This document shows, piece after piece, positions 17,971 to 26,418 of a DNA stretch of 56,986 bases (its first letter is position 1; each line of letters starts with the position of its first letter). Source of the stretch: Candidatus Onthocola gallistercoris (GTDB lineage Bacteria; Bacillota; Clostridia; Lachnospirales; Lachnospiraceae); the NCBI GenBank assembly GCA_018715345.1, contig DVLT01000069.1, positions 1 through 56,986 on the forward strand. Direction: 5' to 3'. The position numbers and the translations under genes are program-made. Under the pieces are notes generated by a model. It was not told the DNA's origin. It saw nothing but the letters and a program-made list of their open reading frames with translations, and ran no database searches.

Positions 17971-19935
17971 ATGAAAAACAAAAGCAGTGAAAAGCATCCG
18001 GTTATCAATAAGATCATATTAATGGCGCTGGATATTTTGAGTGTGGCTCTATGCGCTCTGATGGGGCTTCTCGTCCGGTTCGAGATGAACATGAGCCACA
18101 TTCCGCTGCCGTACCTTCGTGCGGTACAGCGGATGCTGCCGGTATTTATACTGGTGACCCTGGTGATCTTCTGGGGATTTAAGTTATATCATACATTATG
18201 GCGTTTTGCCAACTCAAGGGAACTTGTCGGTATCGTCGGAGCCTGTACGGCTTCGACGGTATTTACCATCATATACAGTTATCTGACGTATAATGCGGTG
18301 CCGAGAAGTTTCTTTGTTATTTATTTTATCTTTCTTTTGGCCTGCGTCTGCATCACCCGGTATTTCAACACGATCATCCGGACTGTAGTGGAGAGCCGGG
18401 CCCATGGCAGCCATGCCAGGAATACCATGATCATCGGCGCCGGCGAGGCTGGGAATATGGTCATGAAAGAACTGATGCTCAGCGATAAGCTGGATGCCCG
18501 GATCAAGTGTTTTATCGACGACGATAAACAAAAACATAACACCTACATGCACGGCGTGAAAGTGGTGGGTGGAAGGGATAAGATACTGGAGTATGTGGAA
18601 AAATATGATATCAATGAGATCATCATTGCCATGCCCAGTGTCAGTAAAAAGATCACCCGGGAGATCGTGGACATATGTAAAGACACCACCTGTGATCTGA
18701 AAATCCTTCCCGGGATCTATCAGATGGTCAAAGGGGATATCGACACGTCCATGATCCGGAATGTCCAGATCGAGGACCTGTTGGGCCGGGAGTCGGTGGA
18801 GGTGGATCTCCAGTCCATCATGGGCTATGTGTCCAAAAAGTGCGTACTTGTCACAGGCGGCGGCGGATCCATCGGAAGCGAGCTCTGCCGCCAGATCGCG
18901 GCCAACCATCCGAGACGGCTGATCATTTTTGATATATATGAAAATAACGCCTATGACATCCAACAGGAGCTGAAACACAACTATCCCCATCTGGATTTGA
19001 TCGTGCTGATCGGCTCTGTCCGGAATACAAACCGGGTCAATTCCATATTTGAAAAATATCATCCGGAGATCGTTTACCATGCGGCGGCCCATAAGCATGT
19101 CCCACTGATGGAGGACAGCCCCAATGAAGCGATAAAGAATAACGTGTTTGGGACATATAAGGTCGCCCAGGCGGCGGATCGGTACGGAACCCGCCGGTTT
19201 GTGCTCATTTCCACAGATAAGGCGGTCAATCCGACCAATATCATGGGCGCCAGCAAACGGATGTGCGAGATGATCGTACAGAGCTTTAACAGACGGTCTG
19301 AAACGGATTTTGTAGCTGTAAGGTTTGGGAATGTGCTTGGAAGCAACGGCAGTGTGATCCCACTGTTTAAGCGGCAGATCGCAGCCGGCGGGCCGGTGAC
19401 TGTGACCCATCCGGATGTGGTGCGCTATTTCATGACCATTCCGGAAGCGGTGAGCCTTGTGCTTGAGGCGGGCGCCGTGGCAAAGGGCGGAGAGATTTTT
19501 GTGCTGGATATGGGCGAACCGGTGAAGATCGATGATCTGGCCAAGAACCTGATCCGGCTGTCCGGGTTGACTCTAGGCGAGGATATCGAGATCGAGTATA
19601 CCGGCCTGAGACCCGGGGAGAAGCTGTATGAAGAACTTTTGATGAATGAGGAAGGCCTTCAGGATACGGCAAACAAGATGATCCATATCGGCAAACCCAT
19701 AGAGTTTGATGAGGAACAATTCCTGGCGGATCTGGAGAAGCTGTATACTTATGCTTATGCGGAAACCGATAAGATGAAAGAAATGGTGGAAAAGATCATC
19801 CCCACCTACCATATCCGGGAAGAGGATAGGGTGCGGGATGCGAAAAAGCAGGGAACCATCCTGCAGTATGGAGATGCGGAAGTGGGCGCATACCGGCCGC
19901 TGCGGCAGCCGGCCACATTAAAGAGAGGTGAATGA
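17971..19935 (+). CDS. Membrane UDP-N-acetylglucosamine 4,6-dehydratase-type enzyme (PglF/CapD/WbpM family)
   Basis: A 654-residue protein with about four N-terminal transmembrane segments (1-130), a first Rossmann-like domain (about 150-260, IIGAGEAGNMV) and a C-terminal SDR dehydratase domain (about 290-600) with VTGGGGSIGSEL. In the active site, STDKAVNPTNIMGASKR has methionine where classic SDRs have tyrosine; that S/T-M-K arrangement is known in WbpM/PglF-type dehydratases. It converts UDP-GlcNAc to the 4-keto-6-deoxy sugar. The next gene is a sugar aminotransferase, so the pair should yield UDP-2-acetamido-4-amino-2,4,6-trideoxyhexose. The ribosome site AAAGGAG supports the start. Confidence 0.9.
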   Translation: MKNKSSEKHPVINKIILMALDILSVALCALMGLLVRFEMNMSHIPLPYLRAVQRMLPVFILVTLVIFWGFKLYHTLWRFANSRELVGIVGACTASTVFTIIYSYLTYNAVPRSFFVIYFIFLLACVCITRYFNTIIRTVVESRAHGSHARNTMIIGAGEAGNMVMKELMLSDKLDARIKCFIDDDKQKHNTYMHGVKVVGGRDKILEYVEKYDINEIIIAMPSVSKKITREIVDICKDTTCDLKILPGIYQMVKGDIDTSMIRNVQIEDLLGRESVEVDLQSIMGYVSKKCVLVTGGGGSIGSELCRQIAANHPRRLIIFDIYENNAYDIQQELKHNYPHLDLIVLIGSVRNTNRVNSIFEKYHPEIVYHAAAHKHVPLMEDSPNEAIKNNVFGTYKVAQAADRYGTRRFVLISTDKAVNPTNIMGASKRMCEMIVQSFNRRSETDFVAVRFGNVLGSNGSVIPLFKRQIAAGGPVTVTHPDVVRYFMTIPEAVSLVLEAGAVAKGGEIFVLDMGEPVKIDDLAKNLIRLSGLTLGEDIEIEYTGLRPGEKLYEELLMNEEGLQDTANKMIHIGKPIEFDEEQFLADLEKLYTYAYAETDKMKEMVEKIIPTYHIREEDRVRDAKKQGTILQYGDAEVGAYRPLRQPATLKRGE

Positions 19936-21146
19936 GAAAGATGAAGGTGCCTTTTTCACCGCCGGATATCGGCGAAGAAGAGATCAGGGAAGTGGTGGAC
20001 ACACTAAAAAGCGGTTGGATCACCACCGGCCCCAAAACGAAACAGTTTGAAAAGGAAATCGCTGCCTTTTGCCATACACAGACAGCGGTCTGCCTCAATT
20101 CGGATACGGCCTGCATGGAGACCACCCTTCGGGTGTTGGGCGTCGGGCCTGGAGATGAAGTGATCACAAGCGCCTATACCTATACGGCATCGGCCAGTGT
20201 GATCTGCCATGTGGGAGCCACACCGGTGTTGGTGGATACGGCAAAGGATTCTTTCCAGATGGATTATGACCAGCTGGAAGGGGCGATCACGGAAAAGACA
20301 AAGGTGATCATTCCCGTGGAACTGGGGGGCGTCATCTGCGATTATGACCGGATCTGGCAGGCTGTGGAGAAGAAAAAAGCGCTTTTTACACCGTCCAATG
20401 ATATCCAAAAGGCGTTTGGACGGGTTATTGTCATGGCGGATGCGGCCCATGCCTTTGGAGCCCATAAAGGAGGGAAGATGTGCGGTGAGATCGCAGACTT
20501 CACCTGTTTTTCCTTCCATGCGGTGAAGAATCTGACGACAGCCGAAGGGGGCGCCGTCACCTGGCGGCCGGTTCCTGGTATAACAGACGAGCAGCTGTAT
20601 AAGCAATATATGCTCTTGTCCCTTCATGGACAGTCAAAGGACGCATTGGCCAAGACAAAACTGGGAGCCTGGGAATATGACATTGTGGCGCCTTACTACA
20701 AGTGCAATATGACGGACATCATGGCATCCATCGGACTGGCCCAGCTGAAACGGTATCCAGATATACTAAAACGCCGGCGTCAGCTGATCGGGTTCTACGA
20801 TCAGAGCCTGGCAGACGAGGATGTGACCGTATTGACCCATTTTGAGGGAGAGGACGCTTCCAGCGGCCATCTGTATCTGGCGCGGCTCAATGGAAAAGAC
20901 CGGAACTTCTGCAATAAAGTGATCGAACGGATGGCAGAGGATGAGGTGGCCACCAATGTCCACTATAAGCCTTTGCCTTTGCATACGGCTTATCGGAACC
21001 TGGGATTTGACATCAAAGATTATCCCAATGCGTTCCATATGTATGAAAATGAGATAACCTTGCCCTTGCACACATGCCTGAGCGATGAGCAGGCAGCCTA
21101 TGTGATCGAGTCATTTAAGAGGGCAGTGCGGGAGGTTTCATGTTAA
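19932..21146 (+). CDS. DegT/DnrJ/EryC1/StrS-family sugar aminotransferase
   Basis: A 404-residue PLP-dependent transaminase. The Schiff-base lysine is K199 in FSFHAVKNLTTAEGG; MADAAHAFGAH supplies the cofactor aspartate and the C-terminal YNxxM-like KCNMTDIMASIGLAQL is typical. It should aminate the 4-keto sugar made by the preceding enzyme, giving a 4-amino-4,6-dideoxy-HexNAc (AATGal or the gluco isomer; stereochemistry cannot be read here). The ATG overlaps the upstream stop (ATGA), indicating translational coupling. A second in-frame ATG at 19941 gives MKVPFSPPDIG and has an equally plausible, somewhat long ribosome-site spacing. There is no acetyltransferase nearby, so the 4-amino group may stay free. 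Confidence 0.9.
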   Translation: MRKMKVPFSPPDIGEEEIREVVDTLKSGWITTGPKTKQFEKEIAAFCHTQTAVCLNSDTACMETTLRVLGVGPGDEVITSAYTYTASASVICHVGATPVLVDTAKDSFQMDYDQLEGAITEKTKVIIPVELGGVICDYDRIWQAVEKKKALFTPSNDIQKAFGRVIVMADAAHAFGAHKGGKMCGEIADFTCFSFHAVKNLTTAEGGAVTWRPVPGITDEQLYKQYMLLSLHGQSKDALAKTKLGAWEYDIVAPYYKCNMTDIMASIGLAQLKRYPDILKRRRQLIGFYDQSLADEDVTVLTHFEGEDASSGHLYLARLNGKDRNFCNKVIERMAEDEVATNVHYKPLPLHTAYRNLGFDIKDYPNAFHMYENEITLPLHTCLSDEQAAYVIESFKRAVREVSC

Positions 21147-21823
21147 GACGATTTGACAAACTGCCCCGACGGATGCAGAATCCGGCGGTGAAGCGGTATT
21201 ATGATATTTTGAAAAAAAAGCAGGCCAGCATGGTGTTGAAGCGCCTGTTTGACGTGACCGCATCGGCGATACTGATCGTGCTGCTTTCACCGGTGATGGC
21301 CGCCATTGCCGTACTGATCAAAATGGATTCACCGGGACCTGTTTTATTCCGTCAGGTACGGGTGACCCAGTATGGCAGACAGTTTCGGATCTGCAAGTTC
21401 CGGACGATGGTGGATAAGGCGGAAAGCCTGGGCGGCCAGGTGACCACCAGCGGCGATATGCGGGTGACCCGGATCGGGAAAAAACTCCGGGGCTGCCGCC
21501 TGGACGAACTTCCCCAGCTGTTTAATGTGCTGATGGGTGATATGACCTTTGTGGGAACCCGGCCGGAGGTGGTCCGCTATGTGCGGGCCTATACGGATGA
21601 AATGACAGCGACGTTGCTTTTGCCTGCAGGTATCACATCGGAAGCCAGTATCCTGTATAAGGATGAAGAGCGTCTGATGACGGACGCACAAAATGCGGAT
21701 CAGGTTTATATCGAGCAGGTTCTTCCCGAAAAGATGGTTTATAATCTGAAAAGCCTGGAAGATTTTAATTTTATTTCGGATATCCGGACGATGATCCGGA
21801 CCGTGCTTGCGGTGATCCGATAA
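21140..21823 (+). CDS. Initiating phosphoglycosyl transferase (PglC-like bacterial sugar transferase)
   Basis: A 227-residue monotopic phosphoglycosyl transferase that loads the first sugar-1-phosphate onto undecaprenyl phosphate. One re-entrant hydrophobic segment (about 40-62, ending SPGPVLFRQ) leads into KFRTM and the catalytic Asp-Glu pair D122-E123 in LDELPQLFNV, then GDMTFVGTRPE. It is the small PglC-type form without the WbaP membrane region. Directly after the dehydratase and aminotransferase, with its ATG inside the aminotransferase 3' end, it probably uses their UDP-4-amino sugar as substrate, as in pneumococcal teichoic acid synthesis (inference). Confidence 0.92.
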   Translation: MLRRFDKLPRRMQNPAVKRYYDILKKKQASMVLKRLFDVTASAILIVLLSPVMAAIAVLIKMDSPGPVLFRQVRVTQYGRQFRICKFRTMVDKAESLGGQVTTSGDMRVTRIGKKLRGCRLDELPQLFNVLMGDMTFVGTRPEVVRYVRAYTDEMTATLLLPAGITSEASILYKDEERLMTDAQNADQVYIEQVLPEKMVYNLKSLEDFNFISDIRTMIRTVLAVIR

Positions 21824-21843
21824 ACAGGACAAGGAGAAGGAAC

Positions 21844-22920
21844 ATGAAAGTTTCCCTTTGTATTATCGCTTATAATGAAGAAAAGGCGCTGCCGGCTCTT
21901 TTGGAAGATGTCAGGCGGCAGGACTATCCCCACGAGGATATGGAGGTGGTGCTGGTCAACAGTATGTCCAGTGACGGCACCCAGCGCTGTATGGAAGCGT
22001 TTAAAGAACAGGCGGCGGACTTTATGGACGTTAAGGTGCTTTTAAATCACGGGCGCAATCAGGCCTCCGGTTGGAATACGGCGATCAAAGCGGCTTCCGG
22101 GGATGTGATCATCCGGGTGGATGCCCATGCGTCCATACCGGCGGATTTTGTCCGAAAAAATGTGGAAGTCCTTGAAAGCGGCGAGATGGTGTGCGGCGGT
22201 CCAAGACCGGCCATGGCGGAGGACGCCGATCCGTGGAAAGAGACGCTGCTCCTGGCAGAAAATTCCATGTTTGGGAGTAGTATCGCTCCCTACAGGAATA
22301 CGGGAAAAAATGAGAAAAAGTATGTGAAATCCCTGTTCCACGGCGCCTATCGCAGGGAAGTGTTTGAGGACGTGGGCGGCTTCAATGAATATCTGGGACG
22401 GACGGAGGATAATGAAATGCATTATCGCATCCGAAAAGCAGGATATCAGATCTGTTATTCTCCAGAGATCCATTCCAGCCAGCATACCCGGAGCAGTCTG
22501 CGCCGGATGGTGAAACAAAAATATGGCAATGGCTATTGGATCGGTCTCACAACCGGCGTCTGTCCCGAGTGCCTGTCCTTGTACCATTTCGTGCCTTTTG
22601 GATTTGTGTGCGGCATATTGGTCACAACAGCTTTGGCCTTGAAAAAACGTACGGGTCTTGCAAAGCTCATGTGGGGAGCCTACGGCGTTTTGTGCACAGT
22701 CATGTCCCTGTTTGCGGTGAAGAATGTGAAGAAACATATCAGCCAGCTTTTGCTGCCGCCTTTATTTCCTATTCTTCATATCAGCTATGGCGTGGGCACA
22801 CTGGTGGGGCTTTTGCGTATGCCGGGATGGCGTAAGAAGCATAAAACATGTCCATCGGTTTTGGAAGTAAAACGGGTGCTTCTGCAGAAAAAAGCCATGG
22901 ATCAGGAGACGGAGGATTGA
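21844..22920 (+). CDS. Family 2 glycosyltransferase (ExoA-like)
   Basis: A 358-residue glycosyltransferase with a GT-A fold at the N terminus: CIIAYNEEKALPALL, a NSMSSDGT motif, VDAHASIP in place of a classic DxD, and GRTEDNEMHYR as the acceptor/base region. Two or three hydrophobic segments near the C terminus (about 230-330) resemble ExoA of succinoglycan synthesis, so it probably works at the inner membrane face. It adds one sugar to the lipid-linked repeat; donor and acceptor are unknown. The start follows AAGGAGAAGG. Confidence 0.88.
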   Translation: MKVSLCIIAYNEEKALPALLEDVRRQDYPHEDMEVVLVNSMSSDGTQRCMEAFKEQAADFMDVKVLLNHGRNQASGWNTAIKAASGDVIIRVDAHASIPADFVRKNVEVLESGEMVCGGPRPAMAEDADPWKETLLLAENSMFGSSIAPYRNTGKNEKKYVKSLFHGAYRREVFEDVGGFNEYLGRTEDNEMHYRIRKAGYQICYSPEIHSSQHTRSSLRRMVKQKYGNGYWIGLTTGVCPECLSLYHFVPFGFVCGILVTTALALKKRTGLAKLMWGAYGVLCTVMSLFAVKNVKKHISQLLLPPLFPILHISYGVGTLVGLLRMPGWRKKHKTCPSVLEVKRVLLQKKAMDQETED

Positions 22921-22922
22921 GG

Positions 22923-23795
22923 ATGGCCGATTATACACCGGAAGAATTGAAGGGCCTTCAGGAAAAAAGCTTGGAAATGGCCGTTTATTTTGTGGATTTT
23001 TGTAAAAAGCATGATCTGCTCTGCTATTTTTGCGGCGGCGGAGCCATCGGCGCCCTCAGGCATCAGGGGTTTATACCCTGGGACGATGATCTGGATTTTT
23101 TCATGCCGAGAAAAGATTATGAGCGGCTTGTCCGTCTGTGGCGAAAGGAAGCGGATACGAAAAAGTATGTGCTGATGAAATCCAACCGCCGTTATGTGGA
23201 TCGGAATCTGTTTCTGACGATCCGAGACCGGCGCACCACACTGATCAAACCTTATCAGAAGGATCTGAACATATGTCACGGCGTGGCGTTGGACGTGCTG
23301 CCTCTGGACGGTTATCCCGATTCCAAGTGGGCCCGAAAAAAACAGGTGGCTTGGGCGCTGATCTATTCTCTTTACTGTGCCCAGACGGTCCCGGAAAATC
23401 ATGGACGGTTGATGGCTTTGGGAAGCCGGATCGCCCTGGCGCTGGCGCCTTCAGCCCGGCTCCGATACCGGATCTGGAAATTTGCGGAAAAACAGATGAC
23501 CAAATATCCCATTGAAACATGTCATTATATCACCGAACTTTGTTCCGGACCGGGCTATATGAAGAAACGGTATCCGAAGGAAGCCTTTGATTCGGCGGTG
23601 TACATGCCTTTTGAAGGATACAGCATGCCCATTCCTGTGGGTTATGACGCTTATTTAAGGGAAGCTTTCGGGGATTATATGACCCTTCCGCCCAAAGAAA
23701 AGCGGGTGGCCCATCACGATGCCCTGCTGTTGGATCTGGAACATAGCTATCGTCGTTATAAAGGAAAATATTATTGCATGGAGGAAGATAAATAG
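22923..23795 (+). CDS. LicD family phosphotransferase 1
   Basis: A 290-residue LicD protein. The diagnostic block is YFCGGGAIGALRHQGFIPWDDDLDFFMPR, where WDDD...D carries the metal-binding acidic residues of the nucleotidyltransferase-like fold. LicD enzymes transfer phosphocholine or other phospho-alcohols from CDP-activated donors to glycans. Here the adjacent TarI and TarJ genes point to CDP-ribitol as donor. I begin at the ATG at 22923, after GGAGGATTGAGG; in-frame codons continue up to 22848 but overlap the glycosyltransferase gene. A clear paralogue, LicD-2, lies on the other side of TarI-TarJ and shares long stretches such as FMPRKDYERL and the KYPIE region. Confidence 0.9.
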   Translation: MADYTPEELKGLQEKSLEMAVYFVDFCKKHDLLCYFCGGGAIGALRHQGFIPWDDDLDFFMPRKDYERLVRLWRKEADTKKYVLMKSNRRYVDRNLFLTIRDRRTTLIKPYQKDLNICHGVALDVLPLDGYPDSKWARKKQVAWALIYSLYCAQTVPENHGRLMALGSRIALALAPSARLRYRIWKFAEKQMTKYPIETCHYITELCSGPGYMKKRYPKEAFDSAVYMPFEGYSMPIPVGYDAYLREAFGDYMTLPPKEKRVAHHDALLLDLEHSYRRYKGKYYCMEEDK

Positions 23796-24512
23796 ATGAT
23801 TTTTGGAGCGATTTTGGCAGGCGGTGTAGGTTCCCGGATGAACATATCCGACATGCCTAAACAGTTTTTATCACTGGGAAACAAGCCGATCATTATCCAT
23901 ACGTTGGAGAAGTTTTTGCTCTGTGAGAAGATCGATGAAATCTACATAGGTGTTCATGCCAACTGGCTGGTGCATATGGAAGATCTGATCGATAAATATA
24001 TAAAAATGAAAAAAGATCGTATCCATGTGGTTGCTGGAGGCAGCGACCGCAATTCCACGATCATGAACATTGTGGCAGCCATTGAAAAAGACCACGGGGA
24101 AAGCGATGAACATTATATCGTCACCCATGACAGCGTGCGTCCCTTTGTGACAGCCCGGATCTTGAATGACAACGTGGAAAGCGTATTGAAATATAAGGCC
24201 ACCGATACGGTGACAGAAGCGGTGGATACCATTGTGGTTTCAGAAGAAGGAAAGGTGATCACCGATATACCGGACAGACGGAAAATGTATCAGGGGCAGA
24301 CACCCCAGAGTTTTCAGATCAACCTGCTGAAGCGGCTTTATGCGGATCTGTCGGAAGAAGAAAAAAATATCCTGACAGACGCCTGCAAGATCTGCGTGGT
24401 ACGCAACGTGCCGGTACATCTGGTCGCAGGAGAAGTTTCCAATCTGAAGATCACAACAGTCAGCGATTATAACATTGCCCAGGCAATGGTTGGAGGAGAA
24501 CTCATTGATTAA
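23796..24512 (+). CDS. tarI: D-ribitol-5-phosphate cytidylyltransferase (IspD/TarI family)
   Basis: A 238-residue cytidylyltransferase. The CTP-binding signature LAGGVGSRM (8-16) with MPKQF following, VTHDSVRPFV and the C-terminal LKITTVSDYNIA are typical of TarI/IspD. The TarI assignment rests on the next gene, a TarJ-like reductase, and the flanking LicD genes; IspD of isoprenoid synthesis is less likely in this context. The predicted product is CDP-ribitol. The ATG follows the LicD-1 stop codon directly, so the genes are coupled. Confidence 0.88.
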   Translation: MIFGAILAGGVGSRMNISDMPKQFLSLGNKPIIIHTLEKFLLCEKIDEIYIGVHANWLVHMEDLIDKYIKMKKDRIHVVAGGSDRNSTIMNIVAAIEKDHGESDEHYIVTHDSVRPFVTARILNDNVESVLKYKATDTVTEAVDTIVVSEEGKVITDIPDRRKMYQGQTPQSFQINLLKRLYADLSEEEKNILTDACKICVVRNVPVHLVAGEVSNLKITTVSDYNIAQAMVGGELID

Positions 24513-25518
24513 TTATGTTTATCAGCTGGTCAGCCCCCAGGTGTTTTCAATCAAATACGAGGATATTGAATTTTCGGATAAAGTGATCATCCGGCCCCGG
24601 TATATGGCCATCTGCCATGCGGATCAGAGGTATTACCTGGGCCAGAGAGACCGGAAGGTACTGGCAAAGAAGCTGCCCATGGCGCTGATCCATGAATGTT
24701 TCGGTGAAGTAGTCTATGATCCGGGGAATGTGTTTGAGCCGGGAGAACCGGTGGTATTGGTCCCCAATCATGTGGATCATAAAGATCCGGTCATCTATGA
24801 AAATTATGCCAAAGGATCCTATTTCCTTTCCAGCGGCCATGATGGATTCCTTCGGGAATATGTGGATCTGGACGCGGACCGGGTGGTTTCTGCCAAAGGG
24901 ATCCCTGGTCATATCGGCGCGGTCAGCGAGTTTGTCAGTGTGGCTGTCCATGCGGCCACCCGTTTTGGAGCGATCAGCCATGAATACCGGGATACCATCG
25001 GTATATGGGGCGATGGCAGCCTGGCCTGCGTGGTGTCCTGCGTATTGAAAAAAATGTTTCCCAAGAGCCGTCTGGTGGTCATCGGAAGGAATCCGGGAAA
25101 GCTTTCTTTCTTTTCCCATGCGGATGAAACCTATCTTTCCGAGGACATCCCGGCGGATCTGAAGGTGGATCACGCCTTTGAATGCTGCGGCGGGGAAGGC
25201 AGTTACTATGCCATTGATGATATCATCCATTATATCAATCCCCAGGGTACAGTGATGCTGATGGGCGTCAGCGAAAATAAAGTGTCCATCAACACACGGG
25301 ATGTACTGGAAAAGGGCCTGACCCTTGTGGGGAGCAGCCGTTCCGGACGGGCGGATTTTGAAAAGGCTGTGGAAATGATGCAGGATAGTCGGTTCATGCG
25401 GCGGCTTGGTCTGATCATTTATGAAGATAAACCGGTGACCAGTATAAAGGATATACACAGGGTATTTCGGACCGATCTGGATACCCCGTTTAAAACCGCC
25501 TTTCGGTGGGAACTGTAG
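24505..25518 (+). CDS. tarJ: Ribulose-5-phosphate reductase (TarJ-like zinc alcohol dehydrogenase)
   Basis: A 337-residue medium-chain dehydrogenase. MAICHADQRYY and LIHECFGEV are the zinc-binding parts of this family, GIWGDGSLACVVS the nucleotide-binding turn, and FECCGGEGS the late motif seen in TarJ proteins. It reduces ribulose-5-P to ribitol-5-P for TarI. The start is a TTG at 24505, six bases after a GGAGGAG site lying in the tarI 3' end and overlapping its stop by 8 nt. Starting further upstream would add an unconserved ten-residue extension. The length then matches known TarJ. TarI and TarJ run in pathway-reversed order, as in other tarIJ pairs. Confidence 0.88.
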   Translation: MINYVYQLVSPQVFSIKYEDIEFSDKVIIRPRYMAICHADQRYYLGQRDRKVLAKKLPMALIHECFGEVVYDPGNVFEPGEPVVLVPNHVDHKDPVIYENYAKGSYFLSSGHDGFLREYVDLDADRVVSAKGIPGHIGAVSEFVSVAVHAATRFGAISHEYRDTIGIWGDGSLACVVSCVLKKMFPKSRLVVIGRNPGKLSFFSHADETYLSEDIPADLKVDHAFECCGGEGSYYAIDDIIHYINPQGTVMLMGVSENKVSINTRDVLEKGLTLVGSSRSGRADFEKAVEMMQDSRFMRRLGLIIYEDKPVTSIKDIHRVFRTDLDTPFKTAFRWEL

Positions 25519-25529
25519 GAGGATTCATG

Positions 25530-26417
25530 ATGGAAAAGGAAGATATGCGGGCAAAAGAAATGGAAGAATTAAGGCAGCTTCAGAAGAAATCCCTGGAGAT
25601 TTTGCTGATGTTTAAGGAATTTTGTGACAGGCACCATCTCCTTTTCTACTTCTGCGGCGGCTGCTGTATCGGAACGCTGCGGCATAAAGGCTTTATCCCC
25701 TGGGATGATGATATCGACGTGTTCATGCCGAGAAAAGATTATGAGAGGCTTAGAAAATTGTGGCGGCAAGAGATGGATCCGAAAAAATATGCCTACTGCC
25801 GGAGCAATAAGAAACGGTTTTATCGTTCGCTGCTCACCGCCATTTCGGATGAGCAGACCACATTTATAAAGGAGAGGCAGAAGGATCTGAATATCCAGCA
25901 CGGTGTACGGCTGGAGATCCTGCCTTTGGATGGCTGCCCGGATTCCCGGTTTAAGCGAAAACTGCAGATCATCTGGGCGTTGATCTATCAGATCTATATG
26001 AATCAGGAAGCCCCCACCAGCAAAGGAAAGGCTTTGGAAATGGTGGGACGGATCATGCTGGCGGTCTGTCCGGGATGGAAACGGCGTTATAAAGTGGCCC
26101 GTTTCGCGGAAAAGCAGATGTCCAAATATCCCATTGAACAGTGCAGCAAGATCACGGAACTGTGCGCCCGTTATCAGTATATGGTCAATGAATATCCAAA
26201 GGAAGCTTTTGATCATGCGGTTTACAAAGAGTTTGAAGGCCATATGATGCCCATACCGGCCGGGTATGATACGTACCTGCATATGGCTTTCGGGGATTAT
26301 ATGCAGATGCCCCCCGAATCGGAGCAGATGCCAAAACATGAGGCGGTTTTTGTGGATCTGGAACACGGTTACCGCCGGTATAAAGGAAAGTATTACTGCA
26401 GAAAGGATGAAGCGTGA
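25530..26417 (+). CDS. LicD family phosphotransferase 2
   Basis: A 295-residue LicD protein paralogous to LicD-1 across its whole length. The core YFCGGCCIGTLRHKGFIPW followed by DDDIDVFMPRKDYERL keeps the acidic metal ligands. Shared tails include FAEKQM-KYPIE, YPKEAFD-AVY and RRYKGKYYC. The GGAGG site at 25518-25522 is best spaced for the ATG at 25530, though the ATG at 25527 is possible. The two LicDs bracket TarI-TarJ, suggesting that a duplication produced two transferases using the same CDP-linked donor on different acceptor positions (inference). Confidence 0.9.
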   Translation: MEKEDMRAKEMEELRQLQKKSLEILLMFKEFCDRHHLLFYFCGGCCIGTLRHKGFIPWDDDIDVFMPRKDYERLRKLWRQEMDPKKYAYCRSNKKRFYRSLLTAISDEQTTFIKERQKDLNIQHGVRLEILPLDGCPDSRFKRKLQIIWALIYQIYMNQEAPTSKGKALEMVGRIMLAVCPGWKRRYKVARFAEKQMSKYPIEQCSKITELCARYQYMVNEYPKEAFDHAVYKEFEGHMMPIPAGYDTYLHMAFGDYMQMPPESEQMPKHEAVFVDLEHGYRRYKGKYYCRKDEA

Positions 26418-26418
26418 T

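Noticed and set aside
18214..19410. A 398-codon open frame antisense to the 4,6-dehydratase gene
   Set aside because: The sense gene has full domain structure; the antisense product is His/Asp-rich without motifs or a ribosome site.
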